A stretch of DNA of 64,000 nt from Kutzneria buriramensis (GCF_003387475.1 NZ_QUNO01000014.1:300131-364130); one strand, 5' to 3'. Positions 33,218 through 41,825 are shown, counted from the stretch's first letter. Numbers and translations are program-made. The notes: generated from the sequence alone by a model not told the origin.

Positions 33218-34279
33218 ATGCCATTCGCCGCGCCGGGCGGGTTCGTCGTCGGCGCGTGCGTGTCCTCGGTAGCCGGTTTGATGCCGTCACTGACCATTGA
33301 ACTCGGCGTTTCCGGCGCGGAGGCGGCGCAACTGCTGACCGTTTTCGGATTGGCCGGCGCGATGGCGATGTCACTGGTCGGACGGATCGATCCTCGGCGG
33401 TTGCCGCTGATCGGGCCGGCCGCTCTGACCATCGGAAATGCGTTGTCGGTATTCGCCGACAATTTCGTGTTGCTGCTGGCGGTGAGAATTGTGCTCGGCG
33501 TCGGAGCCGCCGGCGTGTTGCGGGCCGGCGACCGAGGGGTGAGCGGCGGGCTGGCCGTCAGGACGGTGCTCGGCGCGCCGATCGCGGCCGTGATCGCGGA
33601 CCAGGCCGGGTGCAGGACGGTGTTCGTGCTGCTGGCCGTGATCGCCGCCGTCGGAGCGGCCGACGCACTACTCGGCGTGGTGCTGAACCCGATCAGACGA
33701 CACCCGATCGGCGATCCGCGCCTGCTGCTCACGGCAGGGCTGAAGGTGATCTTCCGTGCCGCCGTCATTGCCGCATGTTCCCTGCTCACGCCGGTGCTGG
33801 CGGCCGCTGCGGGCCTGCACGGCCGGGTTGTCGAGGTGCTGTTCGTCGCGTTCGGCCCAGGGGCGGTGATCGGCGTCGTCGCGGTGCGGAGACGTGGTGC
33901 GAAGGCGGCCTTACTTGCGTCAACCGCACTCTCGGCCGCCTTCGTGGCGGCTCTGCCGTTCGCGCACGGCTCGGTGGTCGGAGTGGCCGCGGCGCTCGCG
34001 TTCTGGGGCGCGGCGGCAGGGGCGGCCGACGCCTCGATGCGTGTCCTGACCGGCGATCCGGTGGTCGACGACGTCGCCGGATTCCTGGGCGTGGGCCTGG
34101 CGGGACTGATCGGCGGCGCGGTGTTGACCGTGGCCGGTCCGGACGCGTTGCCGCTGGTCGCGGCGGCTGTCGCGGTGGTGGTGCTGCTCGCGGCGGCGGT
34201 GGGGCTGGCGTCGAACTCCCGGCGAGAGGGCCACCGTGGCCCTGGGGCCCTCTCCACCGGAAGTCAGGACGCGCGCTGA
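33218..34279 (+). CDS. AraJ-like MFS transporter with a shortened central region
   Basis: A 353-residue membrane protein resembling the 12-helix AraJ/CmlR branch of MFS (PSLTIELGVSGAEAAQLLTVFGLAGAMA ... RIVLGVGAAGVL). Normal members are about 390-410 residues. At RAGDRGVSGGLAVRTVLGAPIAAVIADQAGCRTVF, the helix 4 to helix 5 region seems about 25-30 residues too short. The protein may be degenerate or a remodelled pump. No ribosome binding site is clear before ATG 33218. Confidence 0.68.
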   Translation: MPFAAPGGFVVGACVSSVAGLMPSLTIELGVSGAEAAQLLTVFGLAGAMAMSLVGRIDPRRLPLIGPAALTIGNALSVFADNFVLLLAVRIVLGVGAAGVLRAGDRGVSGGLAVRTVLGAPIAAVIADQAGCRTVFVLLAVIAAVGAADALLGVVLNPIRRHPIGDPRLLLTAGLKVIFRAAVIAACSLLTPVLAAAAGLHGRVVEVLFVAFGPGAVIGVVAVRRRGAKAALLASTALSAAFVAALPFAHGSVVGVAAALAFWGAAAGAADASMRVLTGDPVVDDVAGFLGVGLAGLIGGAVLTVAGPDALPLVAAAVAVVVLLAAAVGLASNSRREGHRGPGALSTGSQDAR

Positions 34280-34294
34280 CCTGCCGGCGCCGGC

Positions 34295-34408
34295 TCAGCG
34301 GTTGGGATTGACCGCTGCCCGGCGTGCGGTGGGACGGATCCGTCTGAGGTCGCCGTCGCGGCCTCGAGTCGGTGGTTCCGTCAGCCGCGGGTCCAGGACT
34401 GCTGTCAT
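34295..34408 (-). CDS. 37-residue basic ORF with good ribosome binding site
   Basis: GGAGGTGCT directly precedes ATG 34408. The product begins MTAVLDPRLTEPPTRGRDGD and continues to RRAAVNPNR; it is rich in arginine with no cysteine. It stands alone between converging genes, in a stretch otherwise without coding signal. It might be a secreted or regulatory peptide or a RiPP precursor without nearby enzymes. I do not recognise it. Confidence 0.4.
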   Translation of the reverse strand: MTAVLDPRLTEPPTRGRDGDLRRIRPTARRAAVNPNR

Positions 34409-34976
34409 AGCACCTCCAGTGGTGTCGGTTCCCGGCCGGCATGGCGGGGCCTGCTGCGCGGGGATGACCCCGCGGCGCGGTGAAGACACAAACGTCACCC
34501 GAGAAGAGGAAGGGTGGCGATAACCGAAAGGTGAGTGGCCGTCCCGATCGGGAGATCGACGAGGTCGATGTCCATCGGACCGAGTCGCATGGCGCGCGTC
34601 ACCCTTTCGAGTTCGGTGGGACCCGTCGACGCGGATCCGTGTCGGACTCATTGAGCCACCAGATGGCGGCCGTCTCAATACTCCATTTCGTTAAGGGACA
34701 ACTAACTCATTGGTGTAGCGCCCGAGGGTTTGCTCACCAAGCGAGTGCGGAGTGTCACCGTGCGCGTTCACGGCCACACCTGTTCGGCCTAGTCGTTCGG
34801 ATCCTTCGTAACTACCGGAGAGTAGACCGACCGGGCTAGCCGAACATCCGATGTCTGCCTGCGAAAGGGGTGAATCGCCCCTCGCTCCTTGTGCTCCAGG
34901 TATGGACCTCCTACGTTTTGACGCGGTCGCCGTCGCCGCCGCGCACGTCCGATGCCAACGAGCTGGAGGAACGAAC
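34409..34976. other. 568-base intergenic stretch before the alpha-galactosidase
   Basis: The DNA from about 34660 to 34850 is less GC-rich than its surroundings, with TTAAGG and TAACTA patches, and is the likely promoter area for the secreted glycosidase. An AGGGG/CCCCT hairpin lies at 34865-34881 and a second possible structure before the GGAGG at 34965-34969. No gene is supported on either strand. Confidence 0.45.
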
Positions 34977-36158
34977 GTGCGCAGGACTGTGCTGACCGCG
35001 CTGGCCGCGGTCGTCGCGCTGGTCGGGTCGGGGGTGCTCGGGGCGACCGCCGCGAGCCCGGCGCTGGCCCTGGACAACGGGCTCGCCCGCACCCCGCAGA
35101 TGGGCTTCAACAACTGGAACCTCACGCACTGCAGGGCCCAGTTCAACGAGGCGTTCGTCAAGGGAATCGCCGACACCCTGGTGTCGACCGGCCTCAAGGA
35201 CGCCGGCTACCAGTACGTGAACCTGGACGACTGCTGGGCCGCGTCGAGCCGGGACAGCAAGGGAAACCTGGTGCCGGACAAGACGCGTTTCCCGCACGGC
35301 ATCAAGGCCGTCGCCGACTACGTGCACTCGAAGGGCCTGAAGTTCGGGCTGTATTCCAGCGCCGGCACCAAAACCTGCAACTCCGCCGGTTTCCCCGGCG
35401 GCCTCGGGCACGAGAAGCAGGACGCCGCGCTGTGGGCGTCGTGGGGCGTGGACTACCTCAAGTACGACAACTGCAACAACCAGGGGCAGGACGCCACGAA
35501 GCGCTACACCGCGATGCGCGACGCGCTGGCCGCCACCGGCCGGCCGATCCTGTACTCGATCTGCGAGTGGGGCCAGAACCAGCCGTGGACCTGGGCCGCG
35601 CCGGTCGGCAACTCCTGGCGCACCACCGGTGACATCAACGACTCGTACTCGAAGATGCTGTCCATCTACAAGGCCAACATCAAGCTGGGCAAGTTCGCCG
35701 GCCCCGGACACTGGAACGACCCGGACATGCTGGAGGTCGGCAACGGCGGCATGTCCGACACCGAGTACCGCACGCACTTCACGCTGTGGGCCATGATGTC
35801 CGCGCCGATGCTGATCGGCTCCGACATCCGCAAGGCGTCGGCGGCGACGCTGACGATCCTGCGCAACTCCGACGTGATCGCGCTCGACCAGGACGCGAAG
35901 GGCGTGCAGGGCAACGAGATCTCGTCCGCGAACGGCCTGCACGTGATCCGCAAGCCGCTGGCCGACGGCGACACCGCCGTCGCGCTGTTCAACGAGACCG
36001 GCAGCACCGCGAAGATCTCCACCTCGCTGTCGGCCATCGGCGTCTCCTCGGGCACGCACACGCTGACCGACCTGTGGTCCAAGGCGAAGTCGACCACCAC
36101 GGACACCATCAGCGCCTCCGTGCCGGCCCACGGCACGGTCGTCTACCGCGTCCACTGA
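34977..36158 (+). CDS. secreted GH27 alpha-galactosidase
   Basis: A 393-residue glycoside hydrolase family 27 enzyme releasing terminal alpha-galactose. A signal peptide (RRTVLTALAAVVALVGSGVLGATAASPALA) precedes the catalytic barrel. The catalytic pair is the nucleophile in DYLKYDNCNNQ and the acid/base in PGHWNDPDMLEVGN; the NLDDCW substrate motif is present. The C-terminal beta domain is short and no carbohydrate-binding module is attached. GTG 34977 has GGAGGAACGAAC upstream. A terminator with a T-tract follows. Confidence 0.95.
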   Translation: MRRTVLTALAAVVALVGSGVLGATAASPALALDNGLARTPQMGFNNWNLTHCRAQFNEAFVKGIADTLVSTGLKDAGYQYVNLDDCWAASSRDSKGNLVPDKTRFPHGIKAVADYVHSKGLKFGLYSSAGTKTCNSAGFPGGLGHEKQDAALWASWGVDYLKYDNCNNQGQDATKRYTAMRDALAATGRPILYSICEWGQNQPWTWAAPVGNSWRTTGDINDSYSKMLSIYKANIKLGKFAGPGHWNDPDMLEVGNGGMSDTEYRTHFTLWAMMSAPMLIGSDIRKASAATLTILRNSDVIALDQDAKGVQGNEISSANGLHVIRKPLADGDTAVALFNETGSTAKISTSLSAIGVSSGTHTLTDLWSKAKSTTTDTISASVPAHGTVVYRVH

Positions 36159-36179
36159 TCAGCCGTTTGACAACTCGAG

Positions 36180-36223
36180 CGGGGCTGTTCCCGACGGTGA
36201 AACGCCAGGAACAGCCCCGTTTT
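36180..36223 (+). terminator. intrinsic terminator after the alpha-galactosidase
   Basis: CGGGGCTGTTCC (36180-36191) pairs with GGAACAGCCCCG (36208-36219) and is followed by TTTT. It is one of the most classical rho-independent terminators in the window. Confidence 0.88.
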
Positions 36224-36314
36224 CGGCGCCGTTCACTCCGCCAAGTCGGTGGGCTTCTGTCCGGCTCGGGACAAGATCCCGGGCGCTGCCAGGCTGGTGT
36301 GCCACGGTGTGGTC

Positions 36315-37307
36315 ATGCGAACACGTGCGGTGATCTGGCGCCTCTCCGTCGGGGCGGCGCTGGTGGGAGTCGGCCTGGTCGCCGGCTCGGTCGCCTCGAT
36401 CGCTGGGGCGGCGCAACAGGTGACGGCCGACGACGGCGCCAGAGTCGTCGGCCAGACCGTGGTCGGGCCGCGGACGCTGGATCTGACCGTCCAGTCGCCC
36501 GCGCTCGGCCGCACCGCCATGGCCCGGCTGCTGTTGCCGCCGGACTGGGACGTCCGGCCGTACGCCCGGTGGCCCGTGCTGTATCTGCTGCACGGCTGTT
36601 GTGACAACTACACGTCCTGGACCCGTGAGACCGATGTGGCCGCACTGACCGGCGGCACGGACGTGCTGGTGGTGATGCCGGAGGCGGGGCCCGACGGGTA
36701 CTACTCGAACTGGCTGAGCGGCCCGGCCTGGGAGACGTTCCACACCGTCGAACTGCGCCAGCTGCTGGAGCGCGGCTACCGGGCCGGGCAGCGCCGCGCC
36801 ATCGCCGGCCTGTCCATGGGCGGGCTCGGCGCGTTCGACTACTCGGCCCGGCATCCCGGCATGTTCCAGGCCGCCGCGTCCTACAGCGGGGCACTGGACA
36901 CCACGCTGTCGCAAGAGGCGATCAACCAGGTCGTTTCGATTGTTTCGAGCAATGGTCACGACCCCGATGCGTTGTGGGGCGATCCGACCAGGCAGCGGCT
37001 GGTGTGGGCCGCGCACAACCCGCTGGACCTGGCCTTTGCCTTACGCGGCACCGCGTTGTTCGTGGCCGCCGGCAACGGCCAGCCTGGGCCGCTGGATCCA
37101 CCCGGCACCGGGTTCAACGAAAGTGAGGCCCTGCACGGCGCTGAGACGTCCGCGCTGGTGGATCGGTTGCGGCTGCTGCACATTCCGGCCACCGTCGACC
37201 TTTACGGGCCCGGCACGCACACCTGGCCGTACTGGCAGCGCGAGCTGCACGAGTCGTTCCCGATGCTGATGGCTGCCATTGGAGCGTCGGCGGGAGGTGG
37301 CGCGTGA
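36315..37307 (+). CDS. secreted alpha/beta hydrolase, antigen 85/esterase D-like
   Basis: A 330-residue exported esterase. An N-terminal hydrophobic signal (VGAALVGVGLVAGSVASIAGAAQQ) is followed by an esterase-D-type alpha/beta fold with the HGCCDNYTSW oxyanion region, VMPEAGPDGYYSNW, the nucleophile elbow AGLSMGGLGAFDYSARHPG and the histidine GPGTHTWPYW. Antigen 85-like proteins transfer mycolates; in a non-mycolate organism a general esterase or acyl transferase is more likely. ATG 36315 lacks a strong ribosome binding site. Confidence 0.87.
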   Translation: MRTRAVIWRLSVGAALVGVGLVAGSVASIAGAAQQVTADDGARVVGQTVVGPRTLDLTVQSPALGRTAMARLLLPPDWDVRPYARWPVLYLLHGCCDNYTSWTRETDVAALTGGTDVLVVMPEAGPDGYYSNWLSGPAWETFHTVELRQLLERGYRAGQRRAIAGLSMGGLGAFDYSARHPGMFQAAASYSGALDTTLSQEAINQVVSIVSSNGHDPDALWGDPTRQRLVWAAHNPLDLAFALRGTALFVAAGNGQPGPLDPPGTGFNESEALHGAETSALVDRLRLLHIPATVDLYGPGTHTWPYWQRELHESFPMLMAAIGASAGGGA

Positions 37308-37354
37308 CGGTCTGAGTACCGCAAATGCGTGGGACCTGCGGGGGCGTTTCCTGG

Positions 37355-37360
37355 TAGGAC
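37355..37360 (+). promoter_or_regulatory. -10 element of leaderless NADAR-GrpB promoter
   Basis: TAGGAC ends seven bases before GTG 37368, implying a leaderless message. Confidence 0.45.
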
Positions 37361-37367
37361 AACACGT

Positions 37368-38471
37368 GTGGTGATGCGCAGCGTCGAGGAACTGGTCCGG
37401 GCCGAGGCCGCCGGCCAACGGCTGAAGTACGTCTACTTCTGGGGCCACGAGCCCCGTCGGGACGGCCGGATCGGGGGCTCGTGCCTGAGCCAGTGGTGGC
37501 CCGCGGAGTTCACCGTGGACGGGCTCACGTTTCCCACCGCCGAGCATTTCATGATGCACCGCAAGGCATTGCTGTTCGGAGACGAGGAGACGGCCGCTCG
37601 GATCCTGCGGGCGCGGCACCCGAACGAGGCCAAGACCCTCGGCCGGGAGGTGCGCGGTTACGACGAGGAGGTGTGGGCCGCCAACCGGTTCGACATCGTC
37701 GTCGCCGGCAACCTCGCCAAGTTCGGTCAGCACGCGCTGCCGGGCCGGTTCCTGATCGGCACCGGCGACCGGGTGCTGGTGGAGGCGTCGCCGCTCGACC
37801 GGATCTGGGGCATCGGGCTGACCGCCGACGACGGGCGGGCCACCTCGCCGACCACCTGGCAGGGCGCCAACCTGCTCGGCTTCGCGCTGATGGCGGTGCG
37901 CGAGGAGTTGGTGGGCACGAACCTGATCGGCGGGTGGGAGAAGCCGCGCATCACCATCGTCGAGTACGACGCGGCGTGGCCGGTGCGGTTCCGCGAGGAG
38001 CGGAGCCGGATCCGCAAAGCCTTGGGGGCCAAGGCCTTGCGCGTCGACCACGTGGGATCGACCGCCGTGCCCGGGCTCGCCGCGAAGGCCATCGTCGACA
38101 TCCAGGTCAGCGTCGACGATGTCGAGGACGACGCCGGCTACCTGCCCCAGCTCGAGGCCGCCGGCTATCACCTCCGGGTGCGGCAGCCCGACCACCGCAT
38201 GGTGCGTACCGAGCAGCTCGACGTGCATGTGCACCTGTGCACCGCCGGCGGGCGCTGGGAGCGGGACCACCTGCTCTTCGGTGACTGGCTGCGGGCCACG
38301 CCCGCCGACCGGCACGCCTACGAGAAGCTCAAGCGGGAGCTCGCGACCCGGGAGTGGTTCGACATGAACCAGTACGCCGAGGCCAAGGGCGACCTGATCG
38401 ACGAGATCCTGGGGCGCGCCCGGGAGTGGGCGGACCGCACCGGATGGACCGTCGACCGGCCGCGCGAATGA
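37368..38471 (+). CDS. NADAR domain fused to GrpB-type nucleotidyltransferase
   Basis: A 367-residue two-domain protein. Residues 1 to about 180 are NADAR (DUF1768/YbiA-like): VYFWGHEP, LSQWWPAEFTVDGLTFPTAEHFMMHRKALLFGD and NPLDRIWGIGL-type motifs (here SPLDRIWGIGL). NADAR acts on ADP-ribose derivatives. Residues 190-360 are GrpB (UPF0157): VEYDAAWPVRFREERSRI, VDHVGSTAVPGLAAKAIVDIQVSV and HVHLCTAGG, a nucleotidyltransferase-like fold. The fusion links an ADP-ribose enzyme with a putative nucleotidyltransferase. The start may be GTG 37368, GTG 37371 or ATG 37374. Confidence 0.88.
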   Translation: MVMRSVEELVRAEAAGQRLKYVYFWGHEPRRDGRIGGSCLSQWWPAEFTVDGLTFPTAEHFMMHRKALLFGDEETAARILRARHPNEAKTLGREVRGYDEEVWAANRFDIVVAGNLAKFGQHALPGRFLIGTGDRVLVEASPLDRIWGIGLTADDGRATSPTTWQGANLLGFALMAVREELVGTNLIGGWEKPRITIVEYDAAWPVRFREERSRIRKALGAKALRVDHVGSTAVPGLAAKAIVDIQVSVDDVEDDAGYLPQLEAAGYHLRVRQPDHRMVRTEQLDVHVHLCTAGGRWERDHLLFGDWLRATPADRHAYEKLKRELATREWFDMNQYAEAKGDLIDEILGRAREWADRTGWTVDRPRE

Positions 38472-38570
38472 CCGGCCACAGCTGACGGCTGGCCGCGCCG
38501 ACGAGCTGCTGCGCTGTCAACCGGTCACACCGGCCCACATCTGCCGGCACACCGCCGGCCGGTTGAGAGA

Positions 38571-38644
38571 GGGACCTGGTCGGACTCGAACCGACACTGG
38601 CACGGACATGAACCGCGCGCTGCTGTCCACTGGGCGGCGGCTCG
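38571..38644 (-). pseudogene. degenerate tRNA copy with CAU anticodon
   Basis: This region aligns along its length with the tRNA at 28.7 kb. Thirty bases covering the T-arm, variable loop and 3' side of the anticodon stem are identical. The anticodon loop reads TTCATGT (CAT), the D-arm is GCCCAGTGGACAGC, but the 5' acceptor strand cannot pair with the 3' strand. It is probably a dead tRNA or a tRNA-derived attachment or duplication scar. Confidence 0.65.
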
Positions 38645-38696
38645 AAAAGCCTGGCCGGCGCTCCACCGGGCCGGGCTCAAGGAGCCTGGCGGGCGG

Positions 38697-39314
38697 TCAG
38701 TTGCCGGCGCGCGAGGACAGGCCGGTCCACACGGCCGTCATCAGCAGGTCGGTGGCGCGCTCGGGGGTGACCTCGGGCCGTCGCTCGCACCACTGGGCCA
38801 GGCGCTCGCACGAGCCGACCAGGATCTCGGCCGCCGCCTCCAGTTCCAGGAGGTCGGCGCCGGGCAGGGCCATGCCCATCCAGCCGATCATCAGGTCGGT
38901 CTGCTGGCGGCGGATGGCCTCGATCTCCTCGACGGCCGAGGGCACGGTGACGGCTGCCTCGTGCCGGAGCAGGCCATAGGACTGCCGACGCTCGGCGATG
39001 AAGCGGAAGAACGCCAGCACACCGAGGCGGAGCATGCTCTCGGGGCTGTCGGCGGCGCCGATGACGGCCTGCTCGGTGGCCTCACGCAGCTCGGTGCGGG
39101 CCTTGTCGATGCAGCCGACGAGCAGGCCCTCCTTGGAGCCGAAGTACTCGTAGAGCATCGGCTTGGACACGCCGACCCGCTCGGCGATCTCGTCCATGGA
39201 CGCCGCCAGGTAGCCCCGCTCGGCGAAGACCTCCTCGGCCACCGCGAGCATCTGGGCCTTGCGGGCCGCCCTGGGCATCCGCCTGCGTCGGCCGGTGTCG
39301 GCTGCGCTCGTCAC
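38697..39314 (-). CDS. TetR family regulator, divergent from monooxygenase
   Basis: A 205-residue regulator with HTH segment QMLAVAEEVFAERGYLAASMDEIAERVGVSKPMLYEYFGSKEGLLVGCIDKAR. It is divergent from the flavin monooxygenase with 74 bases between starts, which contain a repeated GTAACCTACT motif. It should repress that gene and itself. The GTG at 39314 is preferred. Confidence 0.9.
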   Translation of the reverse strand: MTSAADTGRRRRMPRAARKAQMLAVAEEVFAERGYLAASMDEIAERVGVSKPMLYEYFGSKEGLLVGCIDKARTELREATEQAVIGAADSPESMLRLGVLAFFRFIAERRQSYGLLRHEAAVTVPSAVEEIEAIRRQQTDLMIGWMGMALPGADLLELEAAAEILVGSCERLAQWCERRPEVTPERATDLLMTAVWTGLSSRAGN

Positions 39315-39333
39315 GGGAACCAGTCTACCCAAG

Positions 39334-39357
39334 GTAACCTACTCGTAGTAACCTACT
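39334..39357. promoter_or_regulatory. operator-like repeats between TetR and monooxygenase genes
   Basis: GTAACCTACT occurs at 39334-39343 and again at 39348-39357, with an internal TACT-CGT-AGTA palindrome. It is the probable shared operator. Confidence 0.6.
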
Positions 39358-39388
39358 GCTCGGTAAAGGTCGACGGAAGGATCGGGAC

Positions 39389-40882
39389 ATGGGCGGGCAG
39401 GACACCAGCGTCGTCATCATCGGCACCGGGTTCTCCGGGCTCGGCATGGCCATCCAGCTCAAGCAGGCCGGCCGGCACGACTTCGTGATCCTGGAGAAGG
39501 CCGCCGACGTCGGCGGCACCTGGCGGGACAACACCTACCCGGGCTGCGCCTGTGACATCCCCTCGCACCTGTACTCCTTCTCCTACGAGCAGAACCCGGA
39601 GTGGAGCCGGCTCTACGCGGGCCAGCGGGAGATCTGGGACTACCTGCGGATCTGCGCCGACAAGCACAACCTGCGCGAACACATCCGGTTCGGCGTCAAG
39701 GTCATCGGCGCGGCCTTCGACGACGAGACCAAGCGCTGGACGGTGCGGACCGAGAGCGGCGACACCTACACGGCGGACGCCATCGTCGCCGGCATCGGCG
39801 CGCTGCACATCCCGTCCGTCCCGGACCTGCCCGGGATGGAGCGGTTCCAGGGCGAGAGCTTCCATTCCGCCCAGTGGAACCACGACTACGACCTGACCGG
39901 CAAGCGGGTCGCGGTGATCGGCACCGGGGCCAGCGCCATCCAGTTCGTGCCGGAGATCGCCAAGCAGGTCGAGCACCTCACCCTGTTCCAGCGCACGCCG
40001 GCGTGGGTGATGCCCAAGGCCGACCGCCCGGTCACCAAGGTCGAGAAGACCTTCTTCCGGAACCTGCCCTTCACCCAGTGGCTGCAGCGGACGGCGCTGT
40101 TCTGGGCGCTCGACTCGCGGGCGCTGGCGTTCACCTTCAACCCGAAGCTCATGGACTTCGCCTCCCGGCCCGTCCGCAAGCAGATCAAGGAGCAGGTGCA
40201 CGACCCGGACCTGCGCCGCAAGCTGACGCCGGAATACACCATGGGCTGCAAGCGGGTGCTGATCTCCAACGACTACTACCCGACCTTCAACCGGCCGAAC
40301 GTCGAGCTGGTCACCGAGGGCGTCACCGAGGTGCGGGAGCACTCCGTGGTCACCGCCGACGGCGTCGAGCACGAGGTCGACGCCATCGTCTTCGGCACCG
40401 GCTTCCACGTCACCGACGCCTTCGACTACCTGGACATCAAGGGGCGCGACGGCGTCGACCTGACCAGCCAGTGGCGGGAGAAGGGCCTGGAGACCTACCT
40501 GGGCATCGGCGTCTCCGGCTTCCCCAACCTGTTCTTCCTGCTCGGCCCGAACACCGGCCTCGGCCACAACTCGGTGGTGCTGATGATCGAGGCCCAGGCC
40601 CGCTACGTGCTGGAATGCCTCACCACGCTGGCCGACCACGACGTCGCCGCGATGGACGTGCGCCCCGCCCCGCAGCGCAAGTTCAACCTGGAGATCCAGC
40701 GCAAGCTGCGCAAGGGCGTGTGGACGGTCGGCGGCTGCAACAGCTGGTACCTGGACTCGGCCGGGGTCAACCGGACCGTCTGGCCGGGCTTCGTCTGGCA
40801 GTACGTGCTGCGGACCCGCAAGGTCGAGCTCGCCGACTACGAGCTGCTGGCCCGGACCCGTACGGCAGCCCCGGTCGGCTGA
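39389..40882 (+). CDS. flavin-containing Baeyer-Villiger-type monooxygenase
   Basis: A 497-residue FAD/NADPH enzyme that oxidises ketones to esters or lactones, or related substrates. FAD binds at VVIIGTGFSGLGMAIQL, NADPH at VAVIGTGASAIQFVPEI, and the Baeyer-Villiger fingerprint is near FQGESFHSAQWNHDYD. PGCACDIPSHLYSFSYEQNP is typical of the cyclohexanone/acetone monooxygenase-like branch. It is controlled, by arrangement, by the divergent TetR. A GGAAGGATC ribosome binding site precedes the ATG. Confidence 0.93.
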   Translation: MGGQDTSVVIIGTGFSGLGMAIQLKQAGRHDFVILEKAADVGGTWRDNTYPGCACDIPSHLYSFSYEQNPEWSRLYAGQREIWDYLRICADKHNLREHIRFGVKVIGAAFDDETKRWTVRTESGDTYTADAIVAGIGALHIPSVPDLPGMERFQGESFHSAQWNHDYDLTGKRVAVIGTGASAIQFVPEIAKQVEHLTLFQRTPAWVMPKADRPVTKVEKTFFRNLPFTQWLQRTALFWALDSRALAFTFNPKLMDFASRPVRKQIKEQVHDPDLRRKLTPEYTMGCKRVLISNDYYPTFNRPNVELVTEGVTEVREHSVVTADGVEHEVDAIVFGTGFHVTDAFDYLDIKGRDGVDLTSQWREKGLETYLGIGVSGFPNLFFLLGPNTGLGHNSVVLMIEAQARYVLECLTTLADHDVAAMDVRPAPQRKFNLEIQRKLRKGVWTVGGCNSWYLDSAGVNRTVWPGFVWQYVLRTRKVELADYELLARTRTAAPVG

Positions 40883-40969
40883 CGGCGGAAGGGGGTCGGC
40901 GGGGAGCTGACCCGACAAGAACTGGGGACGAGCCGGGAGACGGATCGTCGGGGTATCGGTCTCCCACGC

Positions 40970-41002
40970 AAGCCGGCCGCGGCGTGGCTCCGCGGCCGGC
41001 TT
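40970..41002 (+). terminator. hairpin after the monooxygenase gene
   Basis: AAGCCGGCCGCG (40970-40981) pairs with CGCGGCCGGCTT (40991-41002). It lies in the 310-base gap 40883-41192, which otherwise holds only the next hairpin and no gene. Confidence 0.7.
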
Positions 41003-41158
41003 CGTGTGTGCGGACCGGTGGTGGCCTGCCCGATCGGGCGGCCGGACGGGCCGTGTCGTGGGCTCCTGCAGGCGGGACGCGGCCTGCCCGAAACCGACAA
41101 TTCGGTGTGACGCCGGGCGGGACTCGCGGGGGTTGGACCGGCCGGGCAGGGGAGTGCC

Positions 41159-41188
41159 GGTCGCCGGCCGGGGAGAGGGCCGGCGACC
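41159..41188 (-). terminator. hairpin after the XRE gene
   Basis: An 11-bp stem (41159-41169 with 41178-41188) lies five bases beyond the stop of the minus-strand regulator. Confidence 0.65.
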
Positions 41189-41192
41189 GGGG

Positions 41193-41663
41193 TCAGCGGG
41201 TCATGAGCGTGCGCAGGCGCCGCATCAGGTCGACGGTGTCGACGCCGCAGAGCTCGGCGAGTTGCTCGAGGGCGGGCAGGTCGAGCTGGATCTCGGCGGT
41301 CCGGGCGCCGGCGGCGCGCAGGCGGTCGCGGGCCCACCGGCGCAGCGGCAGCAGCTCGGGCTGGGCGTCCTCGACGACGCGGGCGAGTTCCAGGCGAACG
41401 TGCTGGCCGGGGGAGTCGGTGAAGATCCGTCCGTGCACGCGAGCCAGCAGGTCGTGCGGCATCGCGTCCAGGGCCAGGCAGATCTCGGCCAGCCGGACCA
41501 CCGAGCACTGCCTGGTGCCCAGCTCGTAGGTGGCCAGCGTCTGCAGCGAGACCTCGGTCTGCAACTTGCCTTGCAGCACCTTCCTGGTCCAGCCGCGTTG
41601 CTTGCGCAGCTTGCGTAGCTCGTCGCCGAGCACGCGCTGGTATGTCATCGGGTCGATCCGCAC
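41193..41663 (-). CDS. XRE-family helix-turn-helix regulator
   Basis: A 156-residue DNA-binding protein: LGDELRKLRKQRGWTRKVLQGKLQTEVSLQTLATYELGTRQCSVVRLAEICLALD is an XRE domain occupying residues 12-70. The remainder is helical (EDAQPELLPLRRWARDRLRAAG ... LPALEQLAELCGVDTVDLMRRL), possibly a dimer or sensory part. I know this layout from other Pseudonocardiaceae but not its role. GTG 41663 and ATG 41648 are both possible starts. Confidence 0.82.
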   Translation of the reverse strand: MRIDPMTYQRVLGDELRKLRKQRGWTRKVLQGKLQTEVSLQTLATYELGTRQCSVVRLAEICLALDAMPHDLLARVHGRIFTDSPGQHVRLELARVVEDAQPELLPLRRWARDRLRAAGARTAEIQLDLPALEQLAELCGVDTVDLMRRLRTLMTR

Positions 41664-41789
41664 GGGAGTGAGAGCGTGCTCGGAGCGGTTCCTTACGCGG
41701 TTCGCGAGAACTTTTCGGACCGGTAGTCACTCGAACGGTCGAAGGGGTGACCGGGAGGCGACCACTGGGCGTCCGGCCGGTTGGCGGGC

Positions 41790-41817
41790 TTGTCCCCGGC
41801 GTCCGGTGGGTTACGCT
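41790..41817 (+). promoter_or_regulatory. tatA promoter
   Basis: TTGTCC (41790-41795) and TACGCT (41812-41817) are 16 bases apart, with the tatA ATG eight bases further, so a nearly leaderless message is likely. Confidence 0.5.
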
Positions 41818-41825
41818 GGACGGCG

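Noticed and set aside
34820..34960. Possible cyclic di-AMP (ydaO-type) riboswitch before the alpha-galactosidase
   Set aside because: Only a GAAAGGGGTGAATCGCCCC-like patch is reminiscent. The conserved CCGAA...CAGCTAACC core is not present, so no riboswitch is called.
28770..38570. Integrative element bounded by the tRNA and its partial copy
   Set aside because: No integrase, relaxase or excisionase lies between or beside the repeats, and the second copy shows full-length decay rather than a clean 3'-half duplication. It is kept only as a question in the findings.
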